A DNA stretch of 64,000 nucleotides from a virus: positions 364,392 to 428,391 of IMG/VR virus record IMGVR_UViG_3300032236_001850; one strand, 5' to 3'. A program made the translations under genes and the position numbers. The notes beneath the pieces are model-generated. The model searched no databases. It worked only from the letters and a program-made list of their open reading frames with translations, and was not told the DNA's origin. Positions 47,256-56,057 of this stretch are shown in pieces (the first letter of the stretch is position 1; every line of letters starts with the position of its first letter).

Positions 47256-47887
47256 TGACTGATTTAGCAGAGGATACTAGGGACTTTTTTGAGGATCTGA
47301 AAAACAGACCAAGACCAAACTTCTTCAGAAGAGTGTGGCTTTGGTGGGATCATGATGGTAGATATGCGCATAAAACTTTTGCCAATGGTGTAAAGAATCT
47401 TTGGTATTGGTTTCCTGTAATATGGAAAGATAGAAACTGGGATAGTCATTATCTTTTTGAGATAATGAAGCATAAATTGGTTTCTCAGTCTAATTACATA
47501 GGCAGAAGAGATTTTCATACTAGAGCACAACAGGATGCTCGTAATATGAGAATCTGTGTTAAACTGATTCAAAACATACAGGATGACGTTTACACCCTGG
47601 AGTATATGGACTATGCTAAAGATAGACATTGGTTCGAACCTTGTAATGATGGCACAGGAAACTCAACCTGGGAATCCGAAAACATCTGGGAGAAGTATGA
47701 TGATTACTTCAAAAAATACCCACTTGTCTACAAAAGAGTAATGAACGGAGAAGGATTTACCTCCTTGGAAGGTAGAGAAGACGATAAGCACGTGATTGCT
47801 TTGAGTATGGCTCACTTAAATCACCAAAGAGCTAAGTCTCTATTGTTTAAAATAATGGACACCCAAATCGAGGGGTGGTGGGACTAG
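47255..47887 (+). CDS. Conserved-looking phage protein of unknown function
   Basis: 210 residues, rich in Trp, Tyr, Arg and Asp (RRVWLWWDHDGRYAHKTF; KHKLVSQSNYIGRRDFHTR). Such proteins recur in large tailed phages as I remember them, always without function. Overlaps the previous gene by one base. Confidence 0.6.
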   Translation: MTDLAEDTRDFFEDLKNRPRPNFFRRVWLWWDHDGRYAHKTFANGVKNLWYWFPVIWKDRNWDSHYLFEIMKHKLVSQSNYIGRRDFHTRAQQDARNMRICVKLIQNIQDDVYTLEYMDYAKDRHWFEPCNDGTGNSTWESENIWEKYDDYFKKYPLVYKRVMNGEGFTSLEGREDDKHVIALSMAHLNHQRAKSLLFKIMDTQIEGWWD

Positions 47888-47888
47888 T

Positions 47889-48032
47889 ATGGGATGGTTA
47901 ATAATTTTAATAGTTGCTGCGGCAGTTATAGGATGCTGCGTTATGTGGGTTACCGGAATACATCACATGAATAAACATTTTCCAAATTATAAAGCTGAGG
48001 ATTTTTTAAATGATAAAGAAGACGATGAATAG
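47889..48032 (+). CDS. Very small single-helix membrane protein
   Basis: 47 codons from the ATG at 47889, one base after the previous stop. N-terminal helix MGWLIILIVAAAVIGCCVMW, then a short charged tail. It fills an otherwise empty gap and overlaps the next start, so it is likely real. Confidence 0.6.
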   Translation: MGWLIILIVAAAVIGCCVMWVTGIHHMNKHFPNYKAEDFLNDKEDDE

Positions 48033-48447
48033 AAAACTTAATGATCACATAGGTGAAGTAATAGGCGATTCAAATGAACCTGAAAAATCACCCAGGGTCC
48101 ACCACGAAAGTAGATTTTTTGGTGATATCTATTTTAAAAGAAAAAAATCCAAGATTGACAAAATCGTGGATGAGTGTAAAAAGGCCACACCTTACGAGAT
48201 CTGGGAGGGAATAAGAGATAATTTTGTTTTTGGATTTTTAGGTGCAATGCTTGTTGTTTTTATTGCTACTCGTACCGATGTTGCTGTCCTATTAGGTTAT
48301 TTCCTTTATTATTCATTTATGGGTAAGATTGTAAATAGGCCAAAATATGTTACAGATCTTGGAAAACTTATTGTCTTTCCAATTCCTTCCGCCCTCGGTG
48401 CATTTACAGGATATAAGGTGTCATACATTCTACTACATTTAATTTAA
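48010..48447 (+). CDS. Membrane protein, unknown
   Basis: 145 residues from 48010; the ATG at 48025 gives a smaller overlap and is equally possible. A polar N-terminus (~60 residues) precedes two to three membrane helices (FVFGFLGAMLVVFIA; VAVLLGYFLYY; IPSALGAFTGYKVSYILL). No family recognised. Confidence 0.6.
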   Translation: MIKKTMNRKLNDHIGEVIGDSNEPEKSPRVHHESRFFGDIYFKRKKSKIDKIVDECKKATPYEIWEGIRDNFVFGFLGAMLVVFIATRTDVAVLLGYFLYYSFMGKIVNRPKYVTDLGKLIVFPIPSALGAFTGYKVSYILLHLI

Positions 48448-48458
48448 ACTAACAATCT

Positions 48459-48956
48459 ATGTCATACTCAAGATGGTCAAATAGTCGATGGTATACATTC
48501 TGGACTTCCTTTAGTGGTGACACTAAGGAATCTCAGGCTTTCGAGGTGATGATAGATTTTGCTAGAAGCAGAGTATTTACATACTCAGAGTTAACTAAAA
48601 ATATAGACGGGTGTCTTACTGAAATACAGAAACTGTGTGCAAATCCAATCGAATACAGTTCACCTCAAGAAATAATAACAGAGGAACCTAAAAAAGAACA
48701 AACCACCATATTTGATAGAATGATTTATGTAACTGAGATATCCGGACCAGATCCAGCAACGGATGAAGAACTGGCTGAGCTTAGGATTTACATGGAGAAT
48801 TTTATTACTGACGTTGATTGGGACTATTCAATACCAGGAAAACTTATTGATTTTCTAATATCAGAAACAAGACTCAGTAAATTTGGATGGTGGCTAAAGT
48901 TTAAACTTGAACCTAAAAGGAAAAAATATGCAGGAAGCAGTTATAGAGAAATGTGA
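48459..48956 (+). CDS. Unknown protein
   Basis: 165 residues. Begins MSYSRWSNSRWYTFW, a short aromatic motif also seen in small phage proteins, then acidic helices. Overlaps the next gene by 29 bp. Function unknown. Confidence 0.55.
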   Translation: MSYSRWSNSRWYTFWTSFSGDTKESQAFEVMIDFARSRVFTYSELTKNIDGCLTEIQKLCANPIEYSSPQEIITEEPKKEQTTIFDRMIYVTEISGPDPATDEELAELRIYMENFITDVDWDYSIPGKLIDFLISETRLSKFGWWLKFKLEPKRKKYAGSSYREM

Positions 48957-49233
48957 TGATTGTGATGCTCCCGCGGTGTGGTTTTACATGCCTGGAGACT
49001 ATCAAAGATGTGATGAGCATGTCCATAGGGGATGTAGCTGCAATCATAGATATGTTAGTCCCGATGCGTACCATCCACCACTGAAAGAAGCGGATCTTCC
49101 ATATTCTGAAGGAGTTGAAAATGTTGATTGGAAATGGTTGGATGACGAAAAAACACATTGGTGTAGAATAGACAGTAAAGGTAGGGAATGGCCATGCTGC
49201 GAATGGGATTATGATGGTCCAGATATGGACTAA
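48928..49233 (+). CDS. Small Cys-rich, probably zinc-binding protein
   Basis: 101 residues from the ATG at 48928 (a TTG at 48907 is less likely). Cys pairs CDDCDAP, the segment RCDEHVHRGCSCNHR, and a late WPCCEWD suggest one or two zinc sites. A similar Cys/His layout is common in phage-encoded small proteins. Function unknown. Confidence 0.6.
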   Translation: MQEAVIEKCDDCDAPAVWFYMPGDYQRCDEHVHRGCSCNHRYVSPDAYHPPLKEADLPYSEGVENVDWKWLDDEKTHWCRIDSKGREWPCCEWDYDGPDMD

Positions 49234-49361
49234 AATAAGCTCGTTTAAGGGACTTTATTTTTTTCGTGTATGTTTTTAATCTAAACCGTTTTTGATTTGG
49301 ATGCGATAAAGTAAACGACCAATTAAGTATTAATGAGAGTATATCTATAAAAATAAAATAT
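49234..49361 (+). promoter_or_regulatory. AT-rich intergenic region, promoter likely but not identified
   Basis: 128 bp without an ORF. A T run (TTATTTTTTTCG) near 49255 and GAGAGTATATCTATAAAA near 49335 could belong to promoters. Neither matches the early or late motif well. Confidence 0.3.
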
Positions 49362-49793
49362 ATGAACAGTGAAATTATCAAGGAAAAATTAGGTGAGAAA
49401 TCAATCTGGAACGATTCAGATTTCGCAGAAGCTTTCGATAAGTACAAAGATGAGCACACATCGGAAATTACTGAAACTAATAAACCTTGGAGGTATGATA
49501 TAGACCCGGAAGATCTTGGGCTCGGAGAGCTGAAAGTGGAACCGGTTTTTATGTATAATGGGAATCCTCAAACATGTAGACTTACGAAGCTTCCGATATT
49601 TAGAAACACGGATCTTAATAAGAACTTCTCACAAATAAAACCCAAGAAGCTTAGTAAAGAATTAGCTTCGTATGTAAAAGAAAACTACACCCACGTTAAC
49701 AGTATAATTGAACATAGGCAATCAGCAATCGTTGCTGACAGAGTTATAGATATGGTTTATTATATGATCCACGGTGTTAAAATTGGATATTAA
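49362..49793 (+). CDS. Unknown protein
   Basis: 143 residues, acidic first half (WNDSDFAEAFDKYKDEH), basic second half (SQIKPKKLSKELASYVKENY). No domain recognised. Its stop overlaps the next start. Confidence 0.55.
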   Translation: MNSEIIKEKLGEKSIWNDSDFAEAFDKYKDEHTSEITETNKPWRYDIDPEDLGLGELKVEPVFMYNGNPQTCRLTKLPIFRNTDLNKNFSQIKPKKLSKELASYVKENYTHVNSIIEHRQSAIVADRVIDMVYYMIHGVKIGY

Positions 49794-50026
49794 TGGAAAC
49801 AACTAAACCACTAAGACAAGTTGGTGATAAGGTCTTATTAGACGGATACACCTCAATGGCTCAGCAGAATGCTGAGATAGTAACAATCAAAAAAGTTGAT
49901 TGGAGATTTGATGAAAAGACTGGAGAGAAATTCCCAATCTATCATATCGGCGACGGTGAATGGTATGACGGCAGAGATGGCGGATGCTATAGTAAAAAAC
50001 AATCAATGTATTATTTAGATCTATGA
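49793..50026 (+). CDS. Small beta-rich unknown protein
   Basis: 77 residues. LRQVGDKVLLDGYTS and the Gly-rich GDGEWYDGRDGGCYS suggest an SH3-like small barrel, but no specific family. Four-base overlap with the next gene. Confidence 0.55.
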   Translation: METTKPLRQVGDKVLLDGYTSMAQQNAEIVTIKKVDWRFDEKTGEKFPIYHIGDGEWYDGRDGGCYSKKQSMYYLDL

Positions 50027-50511
50027 AAATATCAAAACAAGACAAACTATTACCTCATTTAGGTTTATTAAACTTTGAGGGTGATGCTGTAAGAGCATAC
50101 AAAAAACCAGACGGTGATCGCTACATCATAGTGGACGAAAGACTTGAAATTATAGCAGAGTGGGATTCTCTTGAGATCTTTGAGTTTATAAGAGGTGATT
50201 TTGCAGTAACTACTAGTTACGGTAAGGATTACAGATACACAGACTGGAACGACGATTGCAAGCCAAGGAAAGAAGTATTGGATCTTTTCATTGGTATAGT
50301 TGATTTACCTGAAGTGGTTAAGAGATTATCAGCCCTTGCTTCTGGTTTAAGCGAGGAAGATCTTGGTAGACATTCAATAGAAAGCATACAACTAATATCG
50401 GAAAAAACCATGCCACCCGTTCTTTGTGTTAAGTATAAGGACGAGGTAATTGAAAGTTTCAAGGATATTAGTGAGATGGTTAGATTCATGGAGGCTTTGA
50501 AAAATGGTTAA
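50023..50511 (+). CDS. Unknown protein
   Basis: 162 residues, alpha/beta. N-terminal beta part (RYIIVDERLEIIAEWDSLE) and helical end ([13 protein letters not shown]). Coupled at both ends by overlaps. Unknown. Confidence 0.55.
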   Translation: MKISKQDKLLPHLGLLNFEGDAVRAYKKPDGDRYIIVDERLEIIAEWDSLEIFEFIRGDFAVTTSYGKDYRYTDWNDDCKPRKEVLDLFIGIVDLPEVVKRLSALASGLSEEDLGRHSIESIQLISEKTMPPVLCVKYKDEVIESFKDISEMVRFMEALKNG

Positions 50512-50686
50512 TGAGAATGTAAGAGTTGGATTTAGATCAGATGATCCCAACTTTGATTGGCAATCTGTTATCGGGAAACAACCCGGATATGAGTTTGTAA
50601 GATCAAGAACCATAGAAAACAACGAGAATCCAAACTGGCCAAAATGGACAATTATTATTGATTATAAAAGAAATAAAATTAAATAA
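50504..50686 (+). CDS. Small unknown protein
   Basis: 60 residues, polar, overlapping the previous gene by 8 bp and ending 1 bp before the cyclophilin start. Nothing recognised. Confidence 0.5.
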   Translation: MVNENVRVGFRSDDPNFDWQSVIGKQPGYEFVRSRTIENNENPNWPKWTIIIDYKRNKIK

Positions 50687-50687
50687 A

Positions 50688-51119
50688 ATGAGTAAAGTAA
50701 AAATTTCAACAGACAAAGGTGATATGGTTGCAGAACTATATGACAACGAAACACCAATCACAGCAGGCAATTTTTTAAAATTAGCTAATGATGGATTCTA
50801 TAACGGACTAAATTTCCATAGAGTTATCCCTAATTTTGTTATCCAAGGTGGATGTCCAACAGGTACTGGTCAAGGTGGACCTGGTTATAATATCCCTTGT
50901 GAGGTAACTGCACCAAATCAATTCCACGACAGAGGAGTTCTTTCTATGGCACATGCCGGAAGAAACACAGGAGGATCCCAGTTCTTTATTTGTCACAGCA
51001 GACAAAACACAGCTCACTTGGACGGTAACCACACATGCTTTGGTAAGGTAACTGAGGGTCTAGATGTTATCGACCAGATCCAGCAAGGTGACAAGATAAT
51101 ATCAATTTCTGAAATATAA
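50688..51119 (+). CDS. Cyclophilin-type peptidyl-prolyl isomerase
   Basis: 143 residues from the ATG at 50688. All core motifs are present: [56 protein letters not shown] and [11 protein letters not shown]. The catalytic Arg of FHRVI is kept. It speeds proline isomerisation during folding. Very compact, like bacterial single-domain cyclophilins. Unusual in phages; together with DnaJ it gives this phage two folding helpers. Confidence 0.93.
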   Translation: MSKVKISTDKGDMVAELYDNETPITAGNFLKLANDGFYNGLNFHRVIPNFVIQGGCPTGTGQGGPGYNIPCEVTAPNQFHDRGVLSMAHAGRNTGGSQFFICHSRQNTAHLDGNHTCFGKVTEGLDVIDQIQQGDKIISISEI

Positions 51120-51125
51120 TCCAAT

Positions 51126-51473
51126 ATGAGTGGAGGTCACTGGGAATATTTGCAATATAGATTCACTGATGTTGCCGAAGATATAGAAAAGCTGGTTGTT
51201 AAAAACGGCCAGCCTAAAACCGAGGAGGAAAAGAAATATGAGAATTGGCACGATTCCGAATGGTATGAGAAGTACCCGGAGGAGAATTTTCACCATAAAT
51301 ATTCCGATGAAGTTATAGAAGAGTTTAAAAAGGGAGCAGCGGCAATAAAACTAGCTCAGATCTATATGCAAAGATTGGATTGGCTGCTATCTGGTGACGA
51401 TGGTGAAGAATCATTTATAAGTAGATTGAGAGAGGATTTAAAAAAATTGGAAGATGAAAACATACGAGGATAA
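51126..51473 (+). CDS. Conserved small phage protein (SGGHWEY type)
   Basis: 115 residues. The start MSGGHWEYLQYRFTDVAEDI is a recurring signature of small phage proteins of unknown function. The C-terminal half is helical and acidic. Confidence 0.65.
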   Translation: MSGGHWEYLQYRFTDVAEDIEKLVVKNGQPKTEEEKKYENWHDSEWYEKYPEENFHHKYSDEVIEEFKKGAAAIKLAQIYMQRLDWLLSGDDGEESFISRLREDLKKLEDENIRG

Positions 51474-51717
51474 AATAAAAGAAACCATCGATTCCATCTG
51501 TGATGAACACAAATTGGCAAAGCCGATCACAGTTCCATCCGCAGGTAAACTTATCTATGAATATAGGGGAATTGATACCGCAATTGAATTGTTTGAAGGT
51601 GCTGCTAATGAAACTAAATCTAATATATTTAGATCGTCAGCGTTTGAATCAACATTAGAATCTATATTAATGCCAATAAAAACAGGAATAAAATGGGAGC
51701 CGAATCACAAAAAATAG
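51454..51717 (+). CDS. Small unknown protein
   Basis: 87 residues, overlapping its neighbours by 20 and 25 bp. Mixed helical; no motif recognised. Confidence 0.5.
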   Translation: MKTYEDKIKETIDSICDEHKLAKPITVPSAGKLIYEYRGIDTAIELFEGAANETKSNIFRSSAFESTLESILMPIKTGIKWEPNHKK

Positions 51718-51893
51718 TTACTTGGAAATTGGATTATAATGACACTAATCCGGAAGCCCTTTCTGATTATCTTAAATTAGAATCTGAAAATGGATGGGGT
51801 GTTCATTTAATACAACCGACACTTTTTGGTAATGATCCATACGGACCAAAGAAACTTCTTATGGCCGTAATAATATTTAGAAAATATGAATAA
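51693..51893 (+). CDS. Small unknown protein
   Basis: 66 residues. VTWKLDYNDTNPEALSDYLK, then ENGWGVHLIQPTLFG and a basic strand end, suggesting a small ferredoxin-like fold of the kind used by many short Bacteroidetes proteins. Unknown. Confidence 0.5.
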   Translation: MGAESQKIVTWKLDYNDTNPEALSDYLKLESENGWGVHLIQPTLFGNDPYGPKKLLMAVIIFRKYE

Positions 51894-52131
51894 TTCTGAT
51901 AACAAAATACCAGAACTTAATCTAAAGATGGAAACTAGGACTATGGAAGCAAAGACTAGAGTACTACGTACTCCTTATGTTTTAGTAACAACTCCTTATA
52001 TGATACTTTCTGATAAAGATGGAACTAGAAGAGTGTGGACAAGAAACAAAAGAAGCATAATTCTGTATTATCTTTATAAAATAACAAGGATTGAATGGTT
52101 TATAAAAAAATATAATGAACAGGCTAGATAA
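51886..52131 (+). CDS. Small basic unknown protein
   Basis: 81 residues, Arg/Lys/Tyr-rich second half (RRVWTRNKRSIILYYLYKITR). Overlaps thyA by 17 bp. Unknown. Confidence 0.5.
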   Translation: MNNSDNKIPELNLKMETRTMEAKTRVLRTPYVLVTTPYMILSDKDGTRRVWTRNKRSIILYYLYKITRIEWFIKKYNEQAR

Positions 52132-53365
52132 ACAATACACAGATCTACTTGCAACCATATTGGAGCATGGGGTAGATAAAAAAGATAGAACAGGAACCGG
52201 CACAAGGTCAATATTTGGTTATACCATCCGACATAATATGAAAGATGGGTTTCCACTTCTTACAACCAAGAAAATGTCATTCAAAACAATCGTAACAGAA
52301 CTTATCTGGTTCTTACGAGGTGATACAAACATTAAGTTTTTGGTTGATAATAATTGTCATATTTGGGATGGTGATGCTTATAAAGCGTTTGGAAAATGGA
52401 AACAAGAAACAGACGCTAAAATAAGAAAAGAAAACCCAACAATAGATTTTCAGCCTTTGGAATATGAATCACAAGAAGAATTTATCAACAAAATAAAAAC
52501 AGATGATGAGTTTGCTAAGAAGTGGGGTGAGTTAGGTCCAATTTATGGAGCTCAATGGAGAAGTTGGGGAGAACATTTACCTCAGGATCCTCAATATAAA
52601 TTAGCAGCTAGAACATATATCGATCAGATCCATAACTCTATAGATTTGCTTATAATTGACCCTGACTCAAGAAGAAACAGAGTTTCAGCATGGAATGTTG
52701 GTGAACTGAACATGATGGTTCTTCCGCCATGTCATACTGATTTTCAATTTTATTCCGTTGAGATGACAAACGAAGAAAGGTGTCAATATTTTGCAAGTAG
52801 TCTGAATAAGAATATTTCATTTACAAAAAATCTTACCAATAAAAAACTTGATGAACTTGGTTGTCCCTCACGTAGATTGTCACTAATGTGGAATCAGCGT
52901 TCGGTAGATACTTTCTTGGGTTTACCCTTTAATATTGCTTCCTATGGATTATTATTAGAAATAATTGGGAGATGTGTTAATATGATTCCTGACCAGTTGA
53001 TTGGTAATTTGGGTGATGTTCATTTGTATTCAAATCACATTCAGCAAGCTAAAGAACAGATTGGAAGAAAATATACACACGAGGAAAGAACCTCCATGTT
53101 GATCTCCGCTATGGGTGAAGAAAAATATAATAAAGCACTTGGTGAACTGATGCCATTTGGTGGAGGTATGAGTGAATATTATGACTCTTATAACATACCT
53201 CACAGAACTAGAGAACCCTTTGATTTACCTAAATTGATTCTAAATCCAATATTTTTAGCGGATCTGGAACATAAAGGATTTGATGCAGCTATAAATGGCG
53301 AGATTAATTTCAAAATTGAAAATTATCAAGCTCATCCACATATACCAGCACCTCTAAGCAACTAA
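52115..53365 (+). CDS. thyA: Thymidylate synthase
   Basis: 416 residues, much longer than the usual ~264. Standard ThyA blocks: DRTGTGTRSIFGY, PLLTTKK, ELIWFLRGDTN, DPDSRRNRVSAWN, LPPCHTDFQFY (catalytic Cys), LPFNIASYGLL and QLIGNLGDVHLYSNH. Extra segments sit at ~95-150 (rich in charged residues) and ~320-385 (with GGGMSEYYDSYNIPHRTREP). The active-site Asn in FNIASY marks it as a true dUMP methylase, in contrast to the Asp of the gp42-like protein at 39428. Followed two genes on by DHFR, completing the folate cycle. Confidence 0.94.
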   Translation: MNRLDKQYTDLLATILEHGVDKKDRTGTGTRSIFGYTIRHNMKDGFPLLTTKKMSFKTIVTELIWFLRGDTNIKFLVDNNCHIWDGDAYKAFGKWKQETDAKIRKENPTIDFQPLEYESQEEFINKIKTDDEFAKKWGELGPIYGAQWRSWGEHLPQDPQYKLAARTYIDQIHNSIDLLIIDPDSRRNRVSAWNVGELNMMVLPPCHTDFQFYSVEMTNEERCQYFASSLNKNISFTKNLTNKKLDELGCPSRRLSLMWNQRSVDTFLGLPFNIASYGLLLEIIGRCVNMIPDQLIGNLGDVHLYSNHIQQAKEQIGRKYTHEERTSMLISAMGEEKYNKALGELMPFGGGMSEYYDSYNIPHRTREPFDLPKLILNPIFLADLEHKGFDAAINGEINFKIENYQAHPHIPAPLSN

Positions 53366-53369
53366 AGAT

Positions 53370-53570
53370 ATGAGAAAATTTTTATTAATAACGGGTATCC
53401 TTTCCGTAGCTAGCTTTTACATTTGCGGAGCATTTGCATTTGGCGATGCTTTAGCAAAAGAATCTGAATTAAGAGCACACAGAGAACATGTAAGATTCGA
53501 AAGAGACAGCTTACAATTAGAAATCTATAAAAAACAATTAAAGAATGAAAGCAATAATAGCAGTAAATGA
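53370..53570 (+). CDS. Small membrane-anchored or secreted protein
   Basis: 66 residues. One hydrophobic N-terminal helix (LLITGILSVASFYICGAFAF), then a charged helix. Lies between thyA and the DHFR gene, overlapping the latter by 26 bp. Unknown. Confidence 0.5.
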   Translation: MRKFLLITGILSVASFYICGAFAFGDALAKESELRAHREHVRFERDSLQLEIYKKQLKNESNNSSK

Positions 53571-53928
53571 GCTAGGATACATAGGTCTAAATGATTCACT
53601 TCCTTGGAGATGCTCCGAGGATCTTAAGCACTTCAAGAAAATGACGGATGGTTGCACACTGTTGGTGGGTCATAACACCTCCCAGAAAATGCCACCACTT
53701 CCAGGTAGAACAGTAATTAACGACGAAAGAGGTGTTATCATATCTGAGGGTATAGATTGGTGCATAGGTGGTAAAAAGACCTATGAGAAATACTGTCATC
53801 TATTCACTGAGCTTCACATCTCAAGAATAGAAAACAAATCTGAAGGTGATACAGTTTATCCGGATCTGTCCTCATTGAATCCAGAATGCCAAATTTTTGA
53901 ATATAATTTCAAAGAAAATCAGAAATAA
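53545..53928 (+). CDS. Dihydrofolate reductase, short form
   Basis: 127 residues against ~160 in most bacteria. Core motifs are visible: AIIAVNELGYIGLNDSLPWR, SEDLKHFKKMT (acidic active-site residue), LVGHNTSQKMPPLPGRTVI, and WCIGGKKTYE. The C-terminal strands are trimmed. It regenerates tetrahydrofolate used up by the thymidylate synthase at 52115. Confident family call despite short length. Confidence 0.88.
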   Translation: MKAIIAVNELGYIGLNDSLPWRCSEDLKHFKKMTDGCTLLVGHNTSQKMPPLPGRTVINDERGVIISEGIDWCIGGKKTYEKYCHLFTELHISRIENKSEGDTVYPDLSSLNPECQIFEYNFKENQK

Positions 53929-53963
53929 TTTTTTATTCTCGAGAGCCTGATCTATATTTGTTG
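53928..53963 (+). promoter_or_regulatory. Early, host-like promoter
   Basis: AATTTTTTATTCTCGAGAGCC, then TATATTTGTTG with the -7 box at 53953-53960. Confidence 0.7.
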
Positions 53964-53990
53964 ATATTTTTATATTAAAATCGTTAAAAT

Positions 53991-54500
53991 ATGAGAAATC
54001 TTTTATTGATGCTGATTCTTCTTATGACTTCGCTTGGAGTGTCACAGAACAAATGCACACTGGACGTCAAAAAATATGGACTGATTACTAAACCTGGATA
54101 TCTAAAAACAGGAATACATTTGAATCTCCCAGATAGCTATTACTTTTATCTCGTGGGCGAGAGAATAACACTTGGGATAGAAAGATTCGATAGCATAGCA
54201 CAATTCAGAGGTGTTGAGGAAGATTTTACAAAAATGTACCAAGATAGACTCTGTGAATATATGAGTAAGAAACACGAGGACTGTGGGGACACTGAAATTG
54301 TATATGAAATACAGAATAGTCCAATGTTTGAATACTGTAACGTAACATATTACTACTATGATAGTTACATGTCTACTAATTACATATGTAACTCTTGGTC
54401 AGCAATTAGTGATGGCGATTATGAAATAATTATCACTTCTGACGATAAGATATACTATACAAGAAAGATTAAAGTTAGAAAAGGTAATCTAGTAAAATAA
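53991..54500 (+). CDS. Secreted or periplasmic protein
   Basis: 169 residues with signal peptide MRNLLLMLILLMTSLGVSQ. The mature part has five or more Cys, is beta-rich and tyrosine-rich (VTYYYYDSYMSTNYICNSW). Early promoter. Similar in style to the secreted protein at 36658; both may act in the host envelope. Confidence 0.6.
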   Translation: MRNLLLMLILLMTSLGVSQNKCTLDVKKYGLITKPGYLKTGIHLNLPDSYYFYLVGERITLGIERFDSIAQFRGVEEDFTKMYQDRLCEYMSKKHEDCGDTEIVYEIQNSPMFEYCNVTYYYYDSYMSTNYICNSWSAISDGDYEIIITSDDKIYYTRKIKVRKGNLVK

Positions 54501-54793
54501 TGGATAAAATAATATTGGCACATTATATCAATGTGGGAAACGTTAGTCCCTCCAAGGTAGCTGAGGTACTTTCAAGGATAAGCAAATCTCTAGTTGGTCA
54601 AGATGATGTTCTTCATTACGTTTATCCAATAACACAGGGTGATACTAGGGTCGATTGCATCAATCCAAAATTAGTTACTGGAGATGAATACAAATATGCC
54701 AAAGAGGTTTTATCTTTCAACGAGAAACTAATAAAAACAGTAATTGACAAAAGCATGAACGATTTTAAATTCGATATGCAAAAAATAAAATAA
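54500..54793 (+). CDS. Small unknown protein
   Basis: 97 residues. HYINVGNVSPSKVAEVLSRI and the spacing of strands recall small structured phage proteins, but no family is clear. One-base overlaps at both ends. Confidence 0.55.
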   Translation: MDKIILAHYINVGNVSPSKVAEVLSRISKSLVGQDDVLHYVYPITQGDTRVDCINPKLVTGDEYKYAKEVLSFNEKLIKTVIDKSMNDFKFDMQKIK

Positions 54794-55206
54794 TGGAACT
54801 AATATCATCACACCCAATAAAGAAATCAGATTTAGGATTTCATGGTAATCTATTCGGAGGAAAATTAATGGCCTGGATGGATGCAGGAGCTGCTGTTTAT
54901 GCAATGGAAGCTTGTGATTCACCAAGAATGGTAACTATACTCATAGATAAATGTGTTTTCAAGAAACCTGCCAAGGAAGGACAGATCATTAAGATCTATG
55001 GTGAGGTACTAAGTATTGGTAACACATCAATCACTCTTTATATGGAAGCTAGATCGCATAATGTTTATTCAGGAACACAATCTGTGATTCTGTCAACAAA
55101 TATGAAATTCGTACGAATTGACGAGAATGGTGATCCTATTCCTATCTCCGATAAAGTGAAGGAGAAATACAAGGACAATGGGGAAAAGGAAAAAGAATCC
55201 AGATAG
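54793..55206 (+). CDS. Acyl-CoA thioesterase-like hotdog protein
   Basis: 137 residues. Hotdog acyl-CoA thioesterase (YciA/BFIT type) marks: HPIKKSDLGFHGNLFGGKLMAWMDAGAAVYA, in which the catalytic Asp follows GG-x-LM-x-WMD, and VFKKPAKEGQIIKIYGEV. Such enzymes free fatty acids from CoA. In phages the fold is seldom met; effects on host lipids or CoA pools are possible. Charged C-terminal tail of ~20 residues. Confidence 0.82.
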   Translation: MELISSHPIKKSDLGFHGNLFGGKLMAWMDAGAAVYAMEACDSPRMVTILIDKCVFKKPAKEGQIIKIYGEVLSIGNTSITLYMEARSHNVYSGTQSVILSTNMKFVRIDENGDPIPISDKVKEKYKDNGEKEKESR

Positions 55207-55522
55207 GGATCTGGATAGAAAAAAATGGGCTGATGATCTTATGGGTCGCTACGGTCAATTACAGGAAATAATGGACAATACACCAATTTCTGAAATTGAA
55301 TGGAAACCTGATAATACTGACATTTTCCTACCAATACAAAGAGTTTTTGCAAAAACTGTTGGTCTAGATCTGGTCGAGGTTGCACCAATGTCTGCACCGA
55401 CTGGGATGTTATTCTACATGGATCCAGCTACAATTCTTACCGACGAGGAACAAATTGAGAGAGATGCAGCCAAATGGATGAGAGAAAATATTGAATGGGT
55501 AAAAATAAAATTAGATAAATGA
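55178..55522 (+). CDS. Small protein with a capsid-protein-like segment
   Basis: 114 residues. The segment IQRVFAKTVGLDLVEVAP, followed by MSAPTGMLFYMDP, resembles the N-terminal arm of T4-type major capsid proteins (VGVQPM-x-x-PTGLIFAM in gp23). The rest of the capsid fold is absent, so this is not a capsid protein. It may be a conserved small relative, a decoy, or chance likeness. Overlaps both neighbours. Confidence 0.5.
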   Translation: MGKRKKNPDRDLDRKKWADDLMGRYGQLQEIMDNTPISEIEWKPDNTDIFLPIQRVFAKTVGLDLVEVAPMSAPTGMLFYMDPATILTDEEQIERDAAKWMRENIEWVKIKLDK

Positions 55523-56055
55523 AAAAAACACTAGTTATAAATTTCTACGGAGGACCTGGATCAGGTAAAAGCACAACTGCTGCTCGTATATTTTCAGAGC
55601 TTAAGGATAAAGGATATAATGTCGAACTTGCTACCGAATATGCAAAGGATATGACCTGGCAAAAATCTTTTCATGTTCTTGGAAATCAGGTTTATATATT
55701 TGCTAAACAACAACATAGAATATGGAGACTTGATGGTATGGTTGATATGATAATAACTGATGCGCCTCTATTAAATAGTCTCGTATATGGTGACACTAGT
55801 GATACTTTCAAGTCTCTTGTTATTGAGGAATATTGGAAGAGACCAACTTTCGACGTTTATTTGAATAGGGTAAAGAAATACAATCCTGCAGGAAGATCCC
55901 AGCATCTTGAAGAGGCAATAGAGATAGATAAAATAACAACCAGAAGAGTCGAGGAGGTTAAAGAGTTTGATCTTATAGTCGATGGTGAGAAGAATTCAAC
56001 CGAAGAAATAGTAAACGGCATATTAGAAAAATATAAAGAATTACAAAAATACTAA
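55519..56055 (+). CDS. P-loop kinase-like ATPase (AAA_28 / ribosylnicotinamide-kinase type)
   Basis: 178 residues. Walker A FYGGPGSGKSTTAARIF (~9-25), LATEYAKDMTW near 36, IITDAPLLNSLVYGD near 79-93, and an Arg-bearing YNPAGRSQHLEEA lid near 119. The pattern resembles the C-terminal kinase domain of NadR. If so, it would turn ribosylnicotinamide into NMN, the substrate of the NMNAT-like domain encoded at 8056. A deoxynucleotide kinase is the main alternative. Confidence 0.72.
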   Translation: MKKTLVINFYGGPGSGKSTTAARIFSELKDKGYNVELATEYAKDMTWQKSFHVLGNQVYIFAKQQHRIWRLDGMVDMIITDAPLLNSLVYGDTSDTFKSLVIEEYWKRPTFDVYLNRVKKYNPAGRSQHLEEAIEIDKITTRRVEEVKEFDLIVDGEKNSTEEIVNGILEKYKELQKY

Positions 56056-56057
56056 TA

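Noticed and set aside
55178-55522. Call as major capsid protein
   Set aside because: Only one short segment resembles gp23. The 114-residue length excludes a capsid fold, and it lies in an early-type gene block.
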